Part shown: one piece after another, positions 8,006 through 19,700 of the stretch
How positions within the stretch are numbered: the stretch's first letter is position 1
Layout: the number at the start of each line of letters is the position of its first letter
DNA from: a virus
Direction: 5' to 3' (one strand)
Length of the DNA stretch: 62,916 nucleotides
IMG/VR virus record: IMGVR_UViG_3300013094_000049
Coordinates: 1 to 62,916 of that record
Notes under the pieces: model-generated
Seen by the model: the letters and a program-made list of their open reading frames with translations, nothing else
The model's database searches: none
Told to the model about the DNA's origin: nothing
Program-made: the position numbers and the translations under genes

Positions 8006-8383
8006 ATGAGCAATAGTAATAATTATTATTTTGGAAGAGATCAACAAGAATTGATCGGAGGTCAGCCACGATACTTCATGGGACTACGTAGAAATAGCGA
8101 TGGCGAAATAACCTTAGCCATTGTTGATCAATTAAGTAGAACTGATAGTATTCAAATTAACAATCCTGGAGATCCTAGCGGTAATTATACTGCATTTGAA
8201 CCAGGTACAGATTTTTATGACAACAGAGATATCAATCACGCTTTGGTATATGCCAATTTAAATTACGAACAATACCGCTGGGATGATCGTAGAATTTATT
8301 ATTATGTTGATAGCACGGGTGAACTAGTAGCCAGAATTAATACAAAATATGCTTACCCATCAGGGATAAGTTCAAACAATTAA
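8006..8383 (+). CDS. Conserved-looking small structural protein (125 aa)
   Basis: This protein is unlike its Thr/Ser-rich neighbours. It is rich in Tyr, Asp, Arg and Asn, begins MSNSNNYYFGRDQQELIGG and contains YRWDDRRIYYYVDSTGELVAR. The PRYFMGLRRNSDGEITLAIVD segment suggests a small beta-sheet domain. I do not recognise a named family. It lies directly upstream of the two giant adhesin genes, with an AAGGATAG ribosome site, and may be a connector or chaperone-like partner for them. That role is only positional inference. Confidence 0.6.
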   Translation: MSNSNNYYFGRDQQELIGGQPRYFMGLRRNSDGEITLAIVDQLSRTDSIQINNPGDPSGNYTAFEPGTDFYDNRDINHALVYANLNYEQYRWDDRRIYYYVDSTGELVARINTKYAYPSGISSNN

Positions 8384-8392
8384 GAGTAGATT

Positions 8393-11300
8393 ATGCCAGA
8401 TTTTAAAATAGCCAGTATACGATACACATGGAAAGGAACTTGGACTAGTTCCAATGGTTACCTTGCTGACGATGTAATATTTTACGGCGGTAAGGCTTAC
8501 GTTTGTTTGTTAGCTCACACAAGTAGCAGTAGTTTTGCCACAGACTTAGCATTATCTACACTATGGGTACAGATGTTTGATGGGTATACATGGCGCGGTG
8601 CATGGACACCGAGTGCAACTAATACATTATCAGTAATTTCATCATCTGGCAACGGAACAACTGCTACATTAGTGTTTGCAACTCAATCATCTAATCCATT
8701 TACTGTTGGACAATCTATTACTGTTGGCGGTAATAGTGTGTCTGGATATAATGTAACCGCTACAGTTACAGCAGTTACAACTAGTTCAGTTAGCTATCTA
8801 AATACTACTACAACGGCAGGAACCGGTGGTACTATTACGTCTGCTGGTGCAGTTAATTTATATAATCCCGGAGATACAGTTAGTTATGGAGGATTAGTTT
8901 ATAGATGTATTACTAGCCACACTGCCGCAATTTCAACTGCACTTGGACTTGAAGCTAATCAAAGTGCTTGGACTATTGTAAGTCAAGCCGATGCTTGGAA
9001 AACAAATTGGGCAATTAGTACACAATATAAAGTTAACGATGTAGTCGTATATGGTGGAACAATTTATCGTTGTATTACTGCTCACACTAGTTCATCTTTT
9101 GTTACTACTGGATTAGAAGCTAATCAAAGTGCTTGGCAAATTGTATATCAACAATTATCTTATAAGAGTGGTTGGGCAACTGCTACAAATTATCACGTAT
9201 TAGACGTAGTTCAGTTTGACGGAACTTTATATATTTGTAATGTAGCTCACCAATCTACTGTATTTTTAACAGATTCTCCAGTATATTGGAGTATATATTT
9301 AGACGCTTTAGAATTCCCGGGACTTAATTCGCCTATATATAGTTCAAGTCAGCAATATTATAAAGGTGATATCGTTAACTATGGTGGCTATAGCTATAGA
9401 GCACTCAGCAATAATCTTAATCAGATTCCGGACATTAACACAAGTTATTGGCAAATCGTAACAGAAAATTATTACTATAGACAAACATGGTCTTCTGCAG
9501 TTTCATATACTATTGGATCTGTAATTAGAAATGATGGTTATCTATATGTTTGTATATTAGACAACTATCAACAACAACCTCCTAATGCAACTTATTGGAC
9601 ATTGTTAGTACCAGGTCGCTTCTGGGCAGGTTTTTGGTCAACACCTACTCCTTATGTATTAGGAGATATAGTTTCATATGCAGGCTTGTCATACGAGTGT
9701 ATACTTGCTCATACTTCTTCATCAGGTACATTGCCTGCTACCGATGTTGCCGCTGGCTCATCTAGTGTTGGTACATATTGGAAAGTTTATAGTCTTGGAG
9801 ATGCCAATAATGTATTGACAACTCAAGGTGATACGCTTTGGTGGAACACTGGCGCAAAATCAAGATTACCTATTGGAAATCCTGGACAAATTTTAAAAGC
9901 AAGTTCTGGTACTTCATTAAATTGGGCAACATTTGGAGTTATTAGTAAAGTTTATTATGTTTCATCAACGGCAGGAACAGATACTCCGTTGTACGGAACT
10001 AGTTTGAATAGCCCATGGGCTACTATTGCCTACGCTTGCGCTCAATTGATTGCAAACGGTATTACAGGCGCAACAATTTTTATCAAAACTGGTACATATA
10101 CTGAAGTATGTCCGATCAGTGTTCCAGCTAATTGTAGTTTAGTAGGTGACGAGTTGCGTACAACTATTGTTCAACCAACTGCGGCTACTAGTGGTAACAA
10201 CATGTTTTATGTTCGCAACGGCACAATTATTAGAAATATGACTCTTCAAGGGTTAACTGGATCATTAGGCCTTGCAAATTCTTATGGCACAAAACGTCCA
10301 ACTGGCGGAGCGTTTGTAAGTTTAGATCCAGGTTCTGGCACAAGTGATAGTTCAGTTTGGATTACTTCAAAGAGTCCGTATGTACAAAACGTAACAACGT
10401 TTGGTACAGGATGTGTAGGATTAAAAGTAGATGGAACATTACATGCCGGCGGTTACAGAAGTATTGTATGTAACGATTTTACACAAATCTTAAGTGATGG
10501 TATTGGTGTATGGATTAATAGTTTAGGTCGTTCAGAAGCTGTATCAGTGTTTACCTATTATAATTACATAGGTTATCTATGTGAAAATGGCGGAAAATTA
10601 CGTGCAACCAACGGCAATAATAGTTATGGTGTATATGGATCTGTAGCAGAAGGAGTATACTCTGCAGAAACTCCAATTACTGCTTACGTTAATAACAGAG
10701 CTACACAAGCAAGTGTTGGTTATGTTATGACTAATACTGTAAAATTATTAGCATTTGAATATGCCAATGCTGGATTAAATTATACCAGTCCGTCATATAC
10801 TATCACTGGTAGCGGTTCAGGAGTTATATTTGAAACGTATGATATTCGCAATGCTGGCATTTATGAAATTAGAGTTACTGATCCTACTAACACTGGGTTT
10901 CCTGGTGGTACAAGTTATCTTAGCGTAACTGGATTGGCACAAAATGGTACTAGTAACGGAACTATCACACTATCAGCTAGTGATACAAACAGCGCATTAG
11001 TTTATGCAGGTATGCGAATTGTAGTTCTTTCAGGAACTGGTGCAGGACAGTCGGGTTATATTCAAGCGTACAACAGTACAAGTAAAGTAGCTACAATTTA
11101 TTCTGAAGCAACTGGCGCACAAGGATGGGATCTTGCCTATCCAGGAACCCAGCCAACAGTTTGCGACAACTCTAGTTCGTATATTATTGAACCAAGAGTT
11201 GCGATTGCAGGTCCAGGTTTTAGTACAGTAGGTGGAAGTTTAACAGCTTCAGGATATTGGGCTAGTAGCGCATACGGTAATGGATATTTTGTAACAATTG

Positions 11301-13759
11301 ACGGACAAAGTCAACTAGTTAACTATTCTACAAATGGCCTTAATTGGAATTTAGGTTCTGGTTTACCAAACTTAGGCGCAACAACTAGTATGGTTTACAG
11401 TAATGGTTTATTCATTGCTACTAATACACTTACTACAACTATTGCATATAGTTCTAACGGTACTAGTTTTACTTCAGGTGCATTACCTGTAACAACATTT
11501 GGTAATTCACCAATTATTTCTGCTCCAAGCAGTTATTATGGAAACTATGCCGCTATTGTAATGAACACCGGTTCAAGAACTAATTTGTTAACTTATAGTA
11601 ATACGTTAACAAATGCCGCTTGGACTACAAGTTTATCTTATATTGTTCCAGCATCTGTTGCGACACAAGCACCAGATGGAACATATACTGCTTATAAATT
11701 TATTGACAATACTAGCAATGCAGAACACGTAATTTATTATACTAGAACAAATGCTAGTCCAGAAACAGTTACATTTTCTATCTATGCTAAAGCCGCAGAA
11801 CGTAGCCAAATTCTAGTTGGATTTACTAATGGAACGCCAAGTACAACATTCACTGGTGCAATTATAAATTTAGCAACAGGTGGAGTTATTACTGCTCCGA
11901 CAAGTACAGGAGATTATTCAGGAACGTCGGTAAACGTAACTGGTGCAGGGAATGGTTGGTATAGAATTGCTGTAACAGCTACCCATGCAGTAGGAACAAA
12001 TACTAACAACTATCCATTTATCGATGTTATTAATAATTCTAGCGCACAGCAATATATTGGCGATGGATTGAGCGGGTTGTACTTATGGGGCGCACAATTA
12101 GAAGTTGGTACTCGTGCTAGCGCATACGTTCCGACTACTACAACCACTGCTAACGGTACATTTGAATTATTTAAAACTAACAATGCTACTACTTGGATTC
12201 CATTTGGATCTCCTACTATCGGCGGAGGCCCATTAGTCTACGGTAACGGAACTTATGTAAGTTTTGCTAGTACAGCTAGCAATCAATGCCAATATGCTAT
12301 CAACGGTATTACATGGGCAACAGCAACTTTACCATTTACTCAAACATGGACATTAGCTAGTTTTGGTAACGGAGTGTTCATTGCAGTTTCAATTGGATCA
12401 TCTAACGGTGCTTATAGTATAGACGGTATTAACTGGTATGCAATGACTTTACCAGCCGCAAGTCAGTGGCTCAGCGTAACTTTTGGTCAAGGCTTATTCA
12501 TGTTAATAGCTAGTGGATCAACTAGCAATGCACAAAGTCAAGATGGTATCAACTGGACTGCAAATTTAGTAGGAACAAGTCCTGCATGGAGTACAGTATC
12601 AGTTAGCAATCCTACATCAGGGCCTGCTGTGTTTGTAGCAATTACCTCAGGTAGTAACATCTCAAGTGTGATGACAACTGGAGCAACTGCTCGAGCAAGA
12701 GCAATTATATCGTCAGGATCGATTAAATCTTTTAGAATTCAGAATCCAGGATCTGGCTATGTAATTGGACCAACACTGACTATTACCGATCCAAATGCAA
12801 GTACAGCCGCATCTTATACAATTCGTTACGGTGATAGAGTATTAGGTCAACCAACATTTATATCTAGGGGTACTGCATACCTAACTGCTGGTGCTGTTAT
12901 TACAGATAGTGCTAGTACAGGTTATGCAGATTCTTATCAAACTGGAAGCTATCTAAACATATATGGAATGACTAGTACACCTACTCCAGGATCAAACGTA
13001 GTTATTAGCGGTAATCCTACAGTTTATAAGCTGGTAGCTATTACTAATGTATCTGGATCATTAGGTAATCAATCTGCTACATTGCAATTTGACCAATCTA
13101 TATCTGTTTATAAATCGCAAGCTAATGCAACTGCATTGTCTATTCGAATTTTATACAGTCAAATTCGTTTAACAGGACATGATTTTTTAAGTATTAATAG
13201 CGGTAACTATGTTAATACAAATTATCCAATCAATGCGTTCTTTACACCTAGCTTGGCAACTTTTCAAACAATAGAAGCTGGTGGCGGCCACGTATTTTAT
13301 ACTGCAACTGACCAAGACGGTAATTTTACAGTAGGTAATATTTTTGGTGTTGCTCAAGCAACTGGTACAGTTACACTAAGTGCTAGTTTGTTTAATCTTT
13401 CAGGATTAACACAAATTAGTTTAGGTGCGTTAGTTGTTGGTAGTTCAAGTGCAATTATTAATACTATTAGTACAGACGGTACTATGAGTGCAAACAGTGA
13501 TAATACTATTAGTACTCAACGAGCAATTAAAACATATATTGCTAGCAGATTAGGTCAAGGTGGCGGAACAAGTCAGGTAAACAGTGCCACTATGGGGCAA
13601 GTGCAAGTGGTGAATGATAATAGCGGTATAGGTAGTATCTTAACTACAACAGGTAATCAAATTAATATGGCTAACAAAGTTATGTTCCAAGGCCCAGCGG
13701 CTGGTGTTGATGGGTCGCTATTAGCAATGGCATATTTAATGCAAAGTTTCCATAATTAA
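8393..13759 (+). CDS. Large adhesin with CBM5/12-like repeats and beta-helix (1788 aa)
   Basis: Domains in order: about seven CBM5/12-like repeats at residues 1-480 (W...Y..GD-V-Y-GG..Y.C..H), the second interrupted by a mobile VGQSITV module. A joining segment (LTTQGDTLWWNTG) follows. A right-handed beta-helix-like region covers about residues 520-830, starting YYVSSTAGTD and containing CSLVGDELRTTI, VQNVTTFGTG and NGNNSYGVYGS. Next come WT-type (BNR-like) repeats interrupted by a ~200-residue module resembling a phage head-spike carbohydrate-binding domain (SRTNLLTYSN to GLYLWGAQLE). The conserved C-terminus has TDQDGNFTVGN, ANSDNTISTQRAIKTYI. Probably a host glycan-binding fibre or spike. 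It is the shorter paralogue of the next gene. Confidence 0.8.
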   Translation: MPDFKIASIRYTWKGTWTSSNGYLADDVIFYGGKAYVCLLAHTSSSSFATDLALSTLWVQMFDGYTWRGAWTPSATNTLSVISSSGNGTTATLVFATQSSNPFTVGQSITVGGNSVSGYNVTATVTAVTTSSVSYLNTTTTAGTGGTITSAGAVNLYNPGDTVSYGGLVYRCITSHTAAISTALGLEANQSAWTIVSQADAWKTNWAISTQYKVNDVVVYGGTIYRCITAHTSSSFVTTGLEANQSAWQIVYQQLSYKSGWATATNYHVLDVVQFDGTLYICNVAHQSTVFLTDSPVYWSIYLDALEFPGLNSPIYSSSQQYYKGDIVNYGGYSYRALSNNLNQIPDINTSYWQIVTENYYYRQTWSSAVSYTIGSVIRNDGYLYVCILDNYQQQPPNATYWTLLVPGRFWAGFWSTPTPYVLGDIVSYAGLSYECILAHTSSSGTLPATDVAAGSSSVGTYWKVYSLGDANNVLTTQGDTLWWNTGAKSRLPIGNPGQILKASSGTSLNWATFGVISKVYYVSSTAGTDTPLYGTSLNSPWATIAYACAQLIANGITGATIFIKTGTYTEVCPISVPANCSLVGDELRTTIVQPTAATSGNNMFYVRNGTIIRNMTLQGLTGSLGLANSYGTKRPTGGAFVSLDPGSGTSDSSVWITSKSPYVQNVTTFGTGCVGLKVDGTLHAGGYRSIVCNDFTQILSDGIGVWINSLGRSEAVSVFTYYNYIGYLCENGGKLRATNGNNSYGVYGSVAEGVYSAETPITAYVNNRATQASVGYVMTNTVKLLAFEYANAGLNYTSPSYTITGSGSGVIFETYDIRNAGIYEIRVTDPTNTGFPGGTSYLSVTGLAQNGTSNGTITLSASDTNSALVYAGMRIVVLSGTGAGQSGYIQAYNSTSKVATIYSEATGAQGWDLAYPGTQPTVCDNSSSYIIEPRVAIAGPGFSTVGGSLTASGYWASSAYGNGYFVTIDGQSQLVNYSTNGLNWNLGSGLPNLGATTSMVYSNGLFIATNTLTTTIAYSSNGTSFTSGALPVTTFGNSPIISAPSSYYGNYAAIVMNTGSRTNLLTYSNTLTNAAWTTSLSYIVPASVATQAPDGTYTAYKFIDNTSNAEHVIYYTRTNASPETVTFSIYAKAAERSQILVGFTNGTPSTTFTGAIINLATGGVITAPTSTGDYSGTSVNVTGAGNGWYRIAVTATHAVGTNTNNYPFIDVINNSSAQQYIGDGLSGLYLWGAQLEVGTRASAYVPTTTTTANGTFELFKTNNATTWIPFGSPTIGGGPLVYGNGTYVSFASTASNQCQYAINGITWATATLPFTQTWTLASFGNGVFIAVSIGSSNGAYSIDGINWYAMTLPAASQWLSVTFGQGLFMLIASGSTSNAQSQDGINWTANLVGTSPAWSTVSVSNPTSGPAVFVAITSGSNISSVMTTGATARARAIISSGSIKSFRIQNPGSGYVIGPTLTITDPNASTAASYTIRYGDRVLGQPTFISRGTAYLTAGAVITDSASTGYADSYQTGSYLNIYGMTSTPTPGSNVVISGNPTVYKLVAITNVSGSLGNQSATLQFDQSISVYKSQANATALSIRILYSQIRLTGHDFLSINSGNYVNTNYPINAFFTPSLATFQTIEAGGGHVFYTATDQDGNFTVGNIFGVAQATGTVTLSASLFNLSGLTQISLGALVVGSSSAIINTISTDGTMSANSDNTISTQRAIKTYIASRLGQGGGTSQVNSATMGQVQVVNDNSGIGSILTTTGNQINMANKVMFQGPAAGVDGSLLAMAYLMQSFHN

Positions 13760-13765
13760 AAATAA

Positions 13766-13773
13766 CATAAATA
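13766..13773 (+). promoter_or_regulatory. T4-type late promoter CATAAATA for the 12-kb gene
   Basis: CATAAATA lies in the 38-base gap before the giant gene and 24 bases upstream of its ATG, leaving room for the GGAG ribosome site in ACGGAGTATACAATG. Confidence 0.75.
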
Positions 13774-13797
13774 TAATAGACAAGTACGGAGTATACA

Positions 13798-16700
13798 ATG
13801 GCAGAATTTAAATTAGGTAGAATTAGATTTGTTTGGAAAAACACATGGGCTGGTTCTACTACCTACTACAAAGATGACGTAGTTAGATACGGCGGTAAAA
13901 CATACCTTTGCTTAACAGGGCACACTAGTAGTAGTGTATCAAACGGTTTTTATACGGATTTGTCATCAAATTACTGGCAATTATCTGCTGATGGCCAATC
14001 GTGGACCGGTACTTGGGTAGCTAGTACAGTTTACAAAATTGGTGATTTAGTAAAATACGGTGGAACTGTTTACATTTGTAATACAGGTCACGTTGCAAGT
14101 ACTACACTCGAAACGAATCAAAGTTATTGGGATCAATGGGCAACCAGTTTGAATTTTATTGGTCCTTGGATTGCCGGTACAACATACAAAGTAGCTGACA
14201 TTGTTACATACGGTGCAACGGTGTATCGTTGTAACACTGGACATACTGCGGCTGCAACTCCTGCTCTTGGATTAGAAGCAAATCAATCATCATGGGATGT
14301 ATTAAACCAGGCGTTTGCTTATGTAGGTGCATGGAGTGCACCTACTACTGTAACCGGTACTATTAGCGGAACAACATTAACAACTACAGGCGGATCTCCA
14401 GCTATTGGACAAGTGTTATCCGGTGGTAGTATTGCCGCAGGAACAGTAATTCTCAGCGGTAGCGGAACAACTTGGACATTAAGTATTTCTAATGGATCAT
14501 TGTCTAGCGCAACTTATACAGCAAGCCCACGTTACAGAATAAATGACGTGGTAAAATATGGCGCAGGTCTTTGGATTTGTACAACATATCATAGCAGTAC
14601 CAACGCTGGATTTGCCACAACTAATTTTGCAAGACTAGTAGACGGTTTAGAATTTAGTAATTCTTGGTCAGTGTCTTCAGCCTATGCGGTCGGCGATACC
14701 GTTACATACGGCGGTTATACTTATGTTGCAAAAACTAACGTAACAAATACAAGTCTTTCATTAGCTTCTTCAGTAGGAAATGGAACAAGTGTAACTTACA
14801 ATTTTGCTAGTCAAACAATTCAACCATTTGTAGCACCACAGAGTGTAACCATAACAGGTGCAACTGGTACGTTGGCATCAAATACATCAACTGGTGTTGG
14901 AGCTACAGCAGTGTTTACTGCAAGTGTAACTAGCTCAACTACATTAAGTGTATCTAGTGTTACTAGTGGAACTATCACAGTTGGATCTGTAATTTCCGGA
15001 ACTGGTGTTACTGTAGGAACAACTATTCTTGCATTATTATCAGGTAATGGTAGTTCAGGTGCAAGCACATGGCAGTTAAGTACTAGTCAGAATTTTACAT
15101 CAACTACAGTTTCAGCATCTGCTAATACTGGCGTAGCTACTTTAGTGTTCAACACAGCCCAATCGGTTGCTCCATTCCAAATTGGACAAATTATAACTGT
15201 ATCAGGGTTTACAGGTGGAGCAACAGGATATAATGGTACTCAAACTGTAGTATCTTGTACACAAACATATCTTACATTTGCTAGTTCTACTACTCCGTAT
15301 GCAACTGGTGGTACAATTACAATTACTGGATATAATGGTTCTTATGTAGTACAAAGTGCAACCAGTTCAAGTGTAACAGTTTTAAATACTAATATTATTC
15401 CAATGACTGGTGGTACTATTACCAACAGTCCTCCTACAACAAACACAGGATCATGGGGTTTATTAAGTACTGGATTTAGTTATCAAAGTACATGGACTAC
15501 ATCAACTGCATATAAAATTGGTGCTGTAGTATCATTTGGTGCGTATACATATTTGGTCACTGCTGATCATACTAGTAGCGCAACTATCATTCCTCCTAAT
15601 GCAAGTTATTATGCATTATTGAATCCAGGAATGCGTTGGACTACTTACGCTACAGGTGCAAGCTATGTAAGCCCAACAAATACAACTACAAGTGGTACAG
15701 GTTCAGGCGCAACATTTACAGTTGGTGTTAACGGTACAACTTATACAGTTACTAAAACTGGTAATGGTTCTGGATATTCAACTAATGCAGTAATTAAAAT
15801 TGCTGGTACACAAGTAGGCGGTTTAACTCCTGCTAACGATATTCTTATTACAGTACAACAAAGCGGTGGCGCAATCACAACATTTACCTTTACTGGTTTA
15901 GCAGTAACTTGGTATTCAGGCAGTTCATATGTACTTGGCGATCAAGTTACAATGGGTTATAACAGTTATATTTGCGTATTAGCTCATACTGCCGCAACAG
16001 GAAATCGTCCAGATAATGATACAACAGGTACATATTGGAACCAAGTAGCAAGTGGTGCTGAGACTAACGTATTAACAACACAAGGTGATATAGTTTATTT
16101 TGGTGGAGCAGGTGCTACACGTTTACCTATTGGTACTGATGGTCAAGTATTGAAAGTCGTTGGTACTACTCCAACATGGGCAACATTTGGACAAATTAAT
16201 AACGTTTATTATGTTGCACCAAGTGGCACAGACAACTATACTAATGGATATGGTGTTACATTAGATAAACCATTTGCCACAATTAAATATGCCGCAAGTA
16301 TTGTTGCCGCAGGTGTTAACAATCCTAATGCAGTTGCTTTATTAAAAGCAAATAAAACTTGGATGCAAAACGAAATGTGGTACTGGAGCACTTATGAGAA
16401 ATCAGTTAGTGCAAGTCCGTTTAGTCCAAGTTCAGTCTACGACCAAACTAAATCATATCGCGATTCAGGATTTATTATTGATGGTGTAATTTATGACTTA
16501 TCACGTGGTGGTAATAGTCAGACAATTTTCAATGCGTATGCATTTTTCCAACCAGGAACTAATACATTCTACGATACAACTGTGGCAGCTGAAATGCCAT
16601 ATTTCATTGCCATGTTGACTGAGTTGGCCAGTTTAATGCAAAATGCGTTAACACAAACTGCGCCAGGAACAAGTTATCAAACTGTAATGACAGCACCTAA

Positions 16701-19700
16701 TCCAGTTAGTCAAGTAACTGCTGGCTCAGCGGCTGAATCCGGAGCAACTACAGCAACAACAACTTTAATGAACTATATCATTACTGCGTTGACTACTGTA
16801 AGTACTGCGGCACTACCTTCACGTAGTAGCGGTCAAAGTGCAACAATTTTTGTTAAGACAGGAACTTACAACGAAATTCTTCCTATTAGTATTCCAGAAA
16901 ATTGTAGTTTAGTAGGTGACGAGTTGCGTACAACTATTGTTCAACCAGCAAGTACTACAGCAACTGTAACTGGATTTATCAGCAATGGTACAAATAGTTC
17001 GACCGCAGGTACAACATTATCAGTAACCGCTGTTACTAGTGGTAGCGTAACAAACGGTATGTGGTTACAATCCGCTGGTGTAATTGCATTACCAACTCAA
17101 ATTACCAGCATCAATGCTGGTACACTTAATAGTCCATCGATTGCGGCAACAACGGTTGCAAGCACAGCATCGGTTGGAAGTGTAACCGGATCAGGACCTT
17201 GGACAGCAACATTAACAGGACTATCAAATGCTAATTTGTTTACGGTTGGCGCAACAATTTCTGCAACAGCTGGTTCAAGTACTTCCCTTTCGGGTATGGC
17301 AAGCAGTGGCGGCGGCGTATTTACAATTACTACTCCATCAATTACTATAGCAGTTGGCATGACTGTAACTCTTACTAGTGCTAATACTGGTACTGCTTCT
17401 AATGTTACTGCTGGTTCATATACGATTACAGCAATAGCTAGTCAAACACAATTTACTATTGCCGCATTAGCAACAGCTACTTCAGGTACTATTGCTACAC
17501 AAACTTGGGCAATTTCCGCTGGATCATTATATAGCGGTAGTCCAACTAGTGCTGTAGTAACAAGTATTCCAAGTGCAACTAGCATTACATATACTGTTAC
17601 AGGCGGTAATTTACCAGTAGCAGGCCCAATTACAGCAGTAACACAAACACAATTAACAGCAGGAGCAAGCAGTACTGGTTTAACAGTTGGCGGCGTACTA
17701 AGCGGCGGCTCAGTAACTACTGGCACATATATTGTAGGACAAATTTACGGAGCATCTGGAACCGCAGTTGTTAATTCAGTAAGTAGTGGTACAAGTGGAA
17801 CAAACACAATTACTGTAACTTCAAATGCAAACATTGCTATTGGACAATTTGTTTCAGGTAACGGAGCTTCAATCGCTGGACTTCCAGCTAACACATACGT
17901 AACTGGGTTTACTGGTACAAGTGTAACTTTAAGCAATAATTTAACAGCAAGCATTAGTTCAACTGCTATATATTTCTTTACAGCAGGTGGTGCAGGATTG
18001 TATGGTATCAACCAACTAGCTACAGGTACTCCTACCGCGGCTACAAGTTATACTGTAACACTGAGCCAATCAACTGCAAGTGCTACAATAACATTAAACT
18101 ATACTAGTGGTAATATGTTCTATATGCGTAACGGTGCAACATTACGTAATATGACCTTGCAAGGATTGTCAGGTACATTAGGAACAGCTAACGGTTATGG
18201 AACACAACGTCCAAGCGCAGGTGCTTATGTAAGTTTAGACCCAGGAACTGGACCTAACGATACATCAGTTTGGATTTTCAATCGTTCACCGTATGTACAA
18301 AACGTAACAACATTTGGTACAGGTTGTATTGGACAAAAAGTTGATGGTGCATTACACAACGGTGGTAACCAATCAATTACATCAAACGATTTCACACAAG
18401 TTTTAAGTGATGGTATCGGCGCATGGGTTACTAACTTAGGTCGCGCAGAACTTGTTTCAGTGTTTACATATTATAATAATATTGGTTATCTAAGTGAGAA
18501 CGGTGGAAAGATTCGTGCTACTAACGGTAATAACAGTTATGGATTATACGGTAGTGTAGCAGAAGGCGTTAACGCTTTTGAAACACCAATCACAGGAACT
18601 GTAAATAACCGTGCTGGTCAAGCAAGCATTGGTGTTGTTTTAGCTAATAATAGCAACAGCATTTATCGTGTAGAATATACTAATGCTGGTAACAACTATA
18701 GTCCTGCTTATGGGATTGCCGCTCAAGCAACAACTTATACATTCAATGGTGGTAATAATAACGCTGTAGCAATTAGTGATGAAACACGAGATAATGCAGT
18801 TTTTGAAACTAGAGTGTTGTCTAGCGGTGCAGGTTACATTTATGTAACAAGTACACCACAAGCTGGAGATATTGCTACAATTACATTAGCGGCTACTGAT
18901 AATGCTATTAGTGCATCTTACCTAGGCTTAAGAGTAATAATTAATAACGGTACTGGATCTGGACAATATGGTTACATTGCTAACTATAATGCTAGCACTA
19001 AGATTGCATTGGTAGCTAAAGAATCATTCACTCCAATAGTAGTGACTAACACTACTGCGGTTACTAACGTATTAACTGTTGCAAGTACAATCACATTATA
19101 TTCTGGTATGCCAGTTGTGTTTACTGGTACTGCTTATACAGGTAGCTTATTATCAACATTAACAACATATTATATTGTTAATGGTAGTATTACAAGTACT
19201 ACGTTCCAATTAGCTACTAGTGCCGCATTGGCTGCCGGTGGTTCAGCAAACGCAATTACTTTAGGAACTACAAGTGGTTCGGCATTTATTCTAAATGCCG
19301 CTGGTTGGGACCATGTAATTCCAGGAACTGCCGCAGTGGCATCAATGGATACCACAACCACTTATCAAATTGAATCTAGAATTACTTATTCTAGTCCATC
19401 ATTTACATATAATCCAGGATCAATTACCAGCGCCGCATGGACTGCTAGTACATACGCCAATGGATATTATGTTGCTGTAGCTGGAACTGCTAGCGGTACA
19501 AACACAGCAGGTTATAGTACCAATGGTACAAGCTGGACAGTTGGCTCAACATTACCAGCTATTACTAACTGGAGTTCAGTGGCAGCAGGTACAATTGCCG
19601 GCGCTTGGTATTATGTTGCTGTAGCTAACGGTAGTGCAAGCAGTGCTTATAGTACTAACGGTACAAGTTGGACAAGTATGACTGGTTTACCAGTTGGTAA

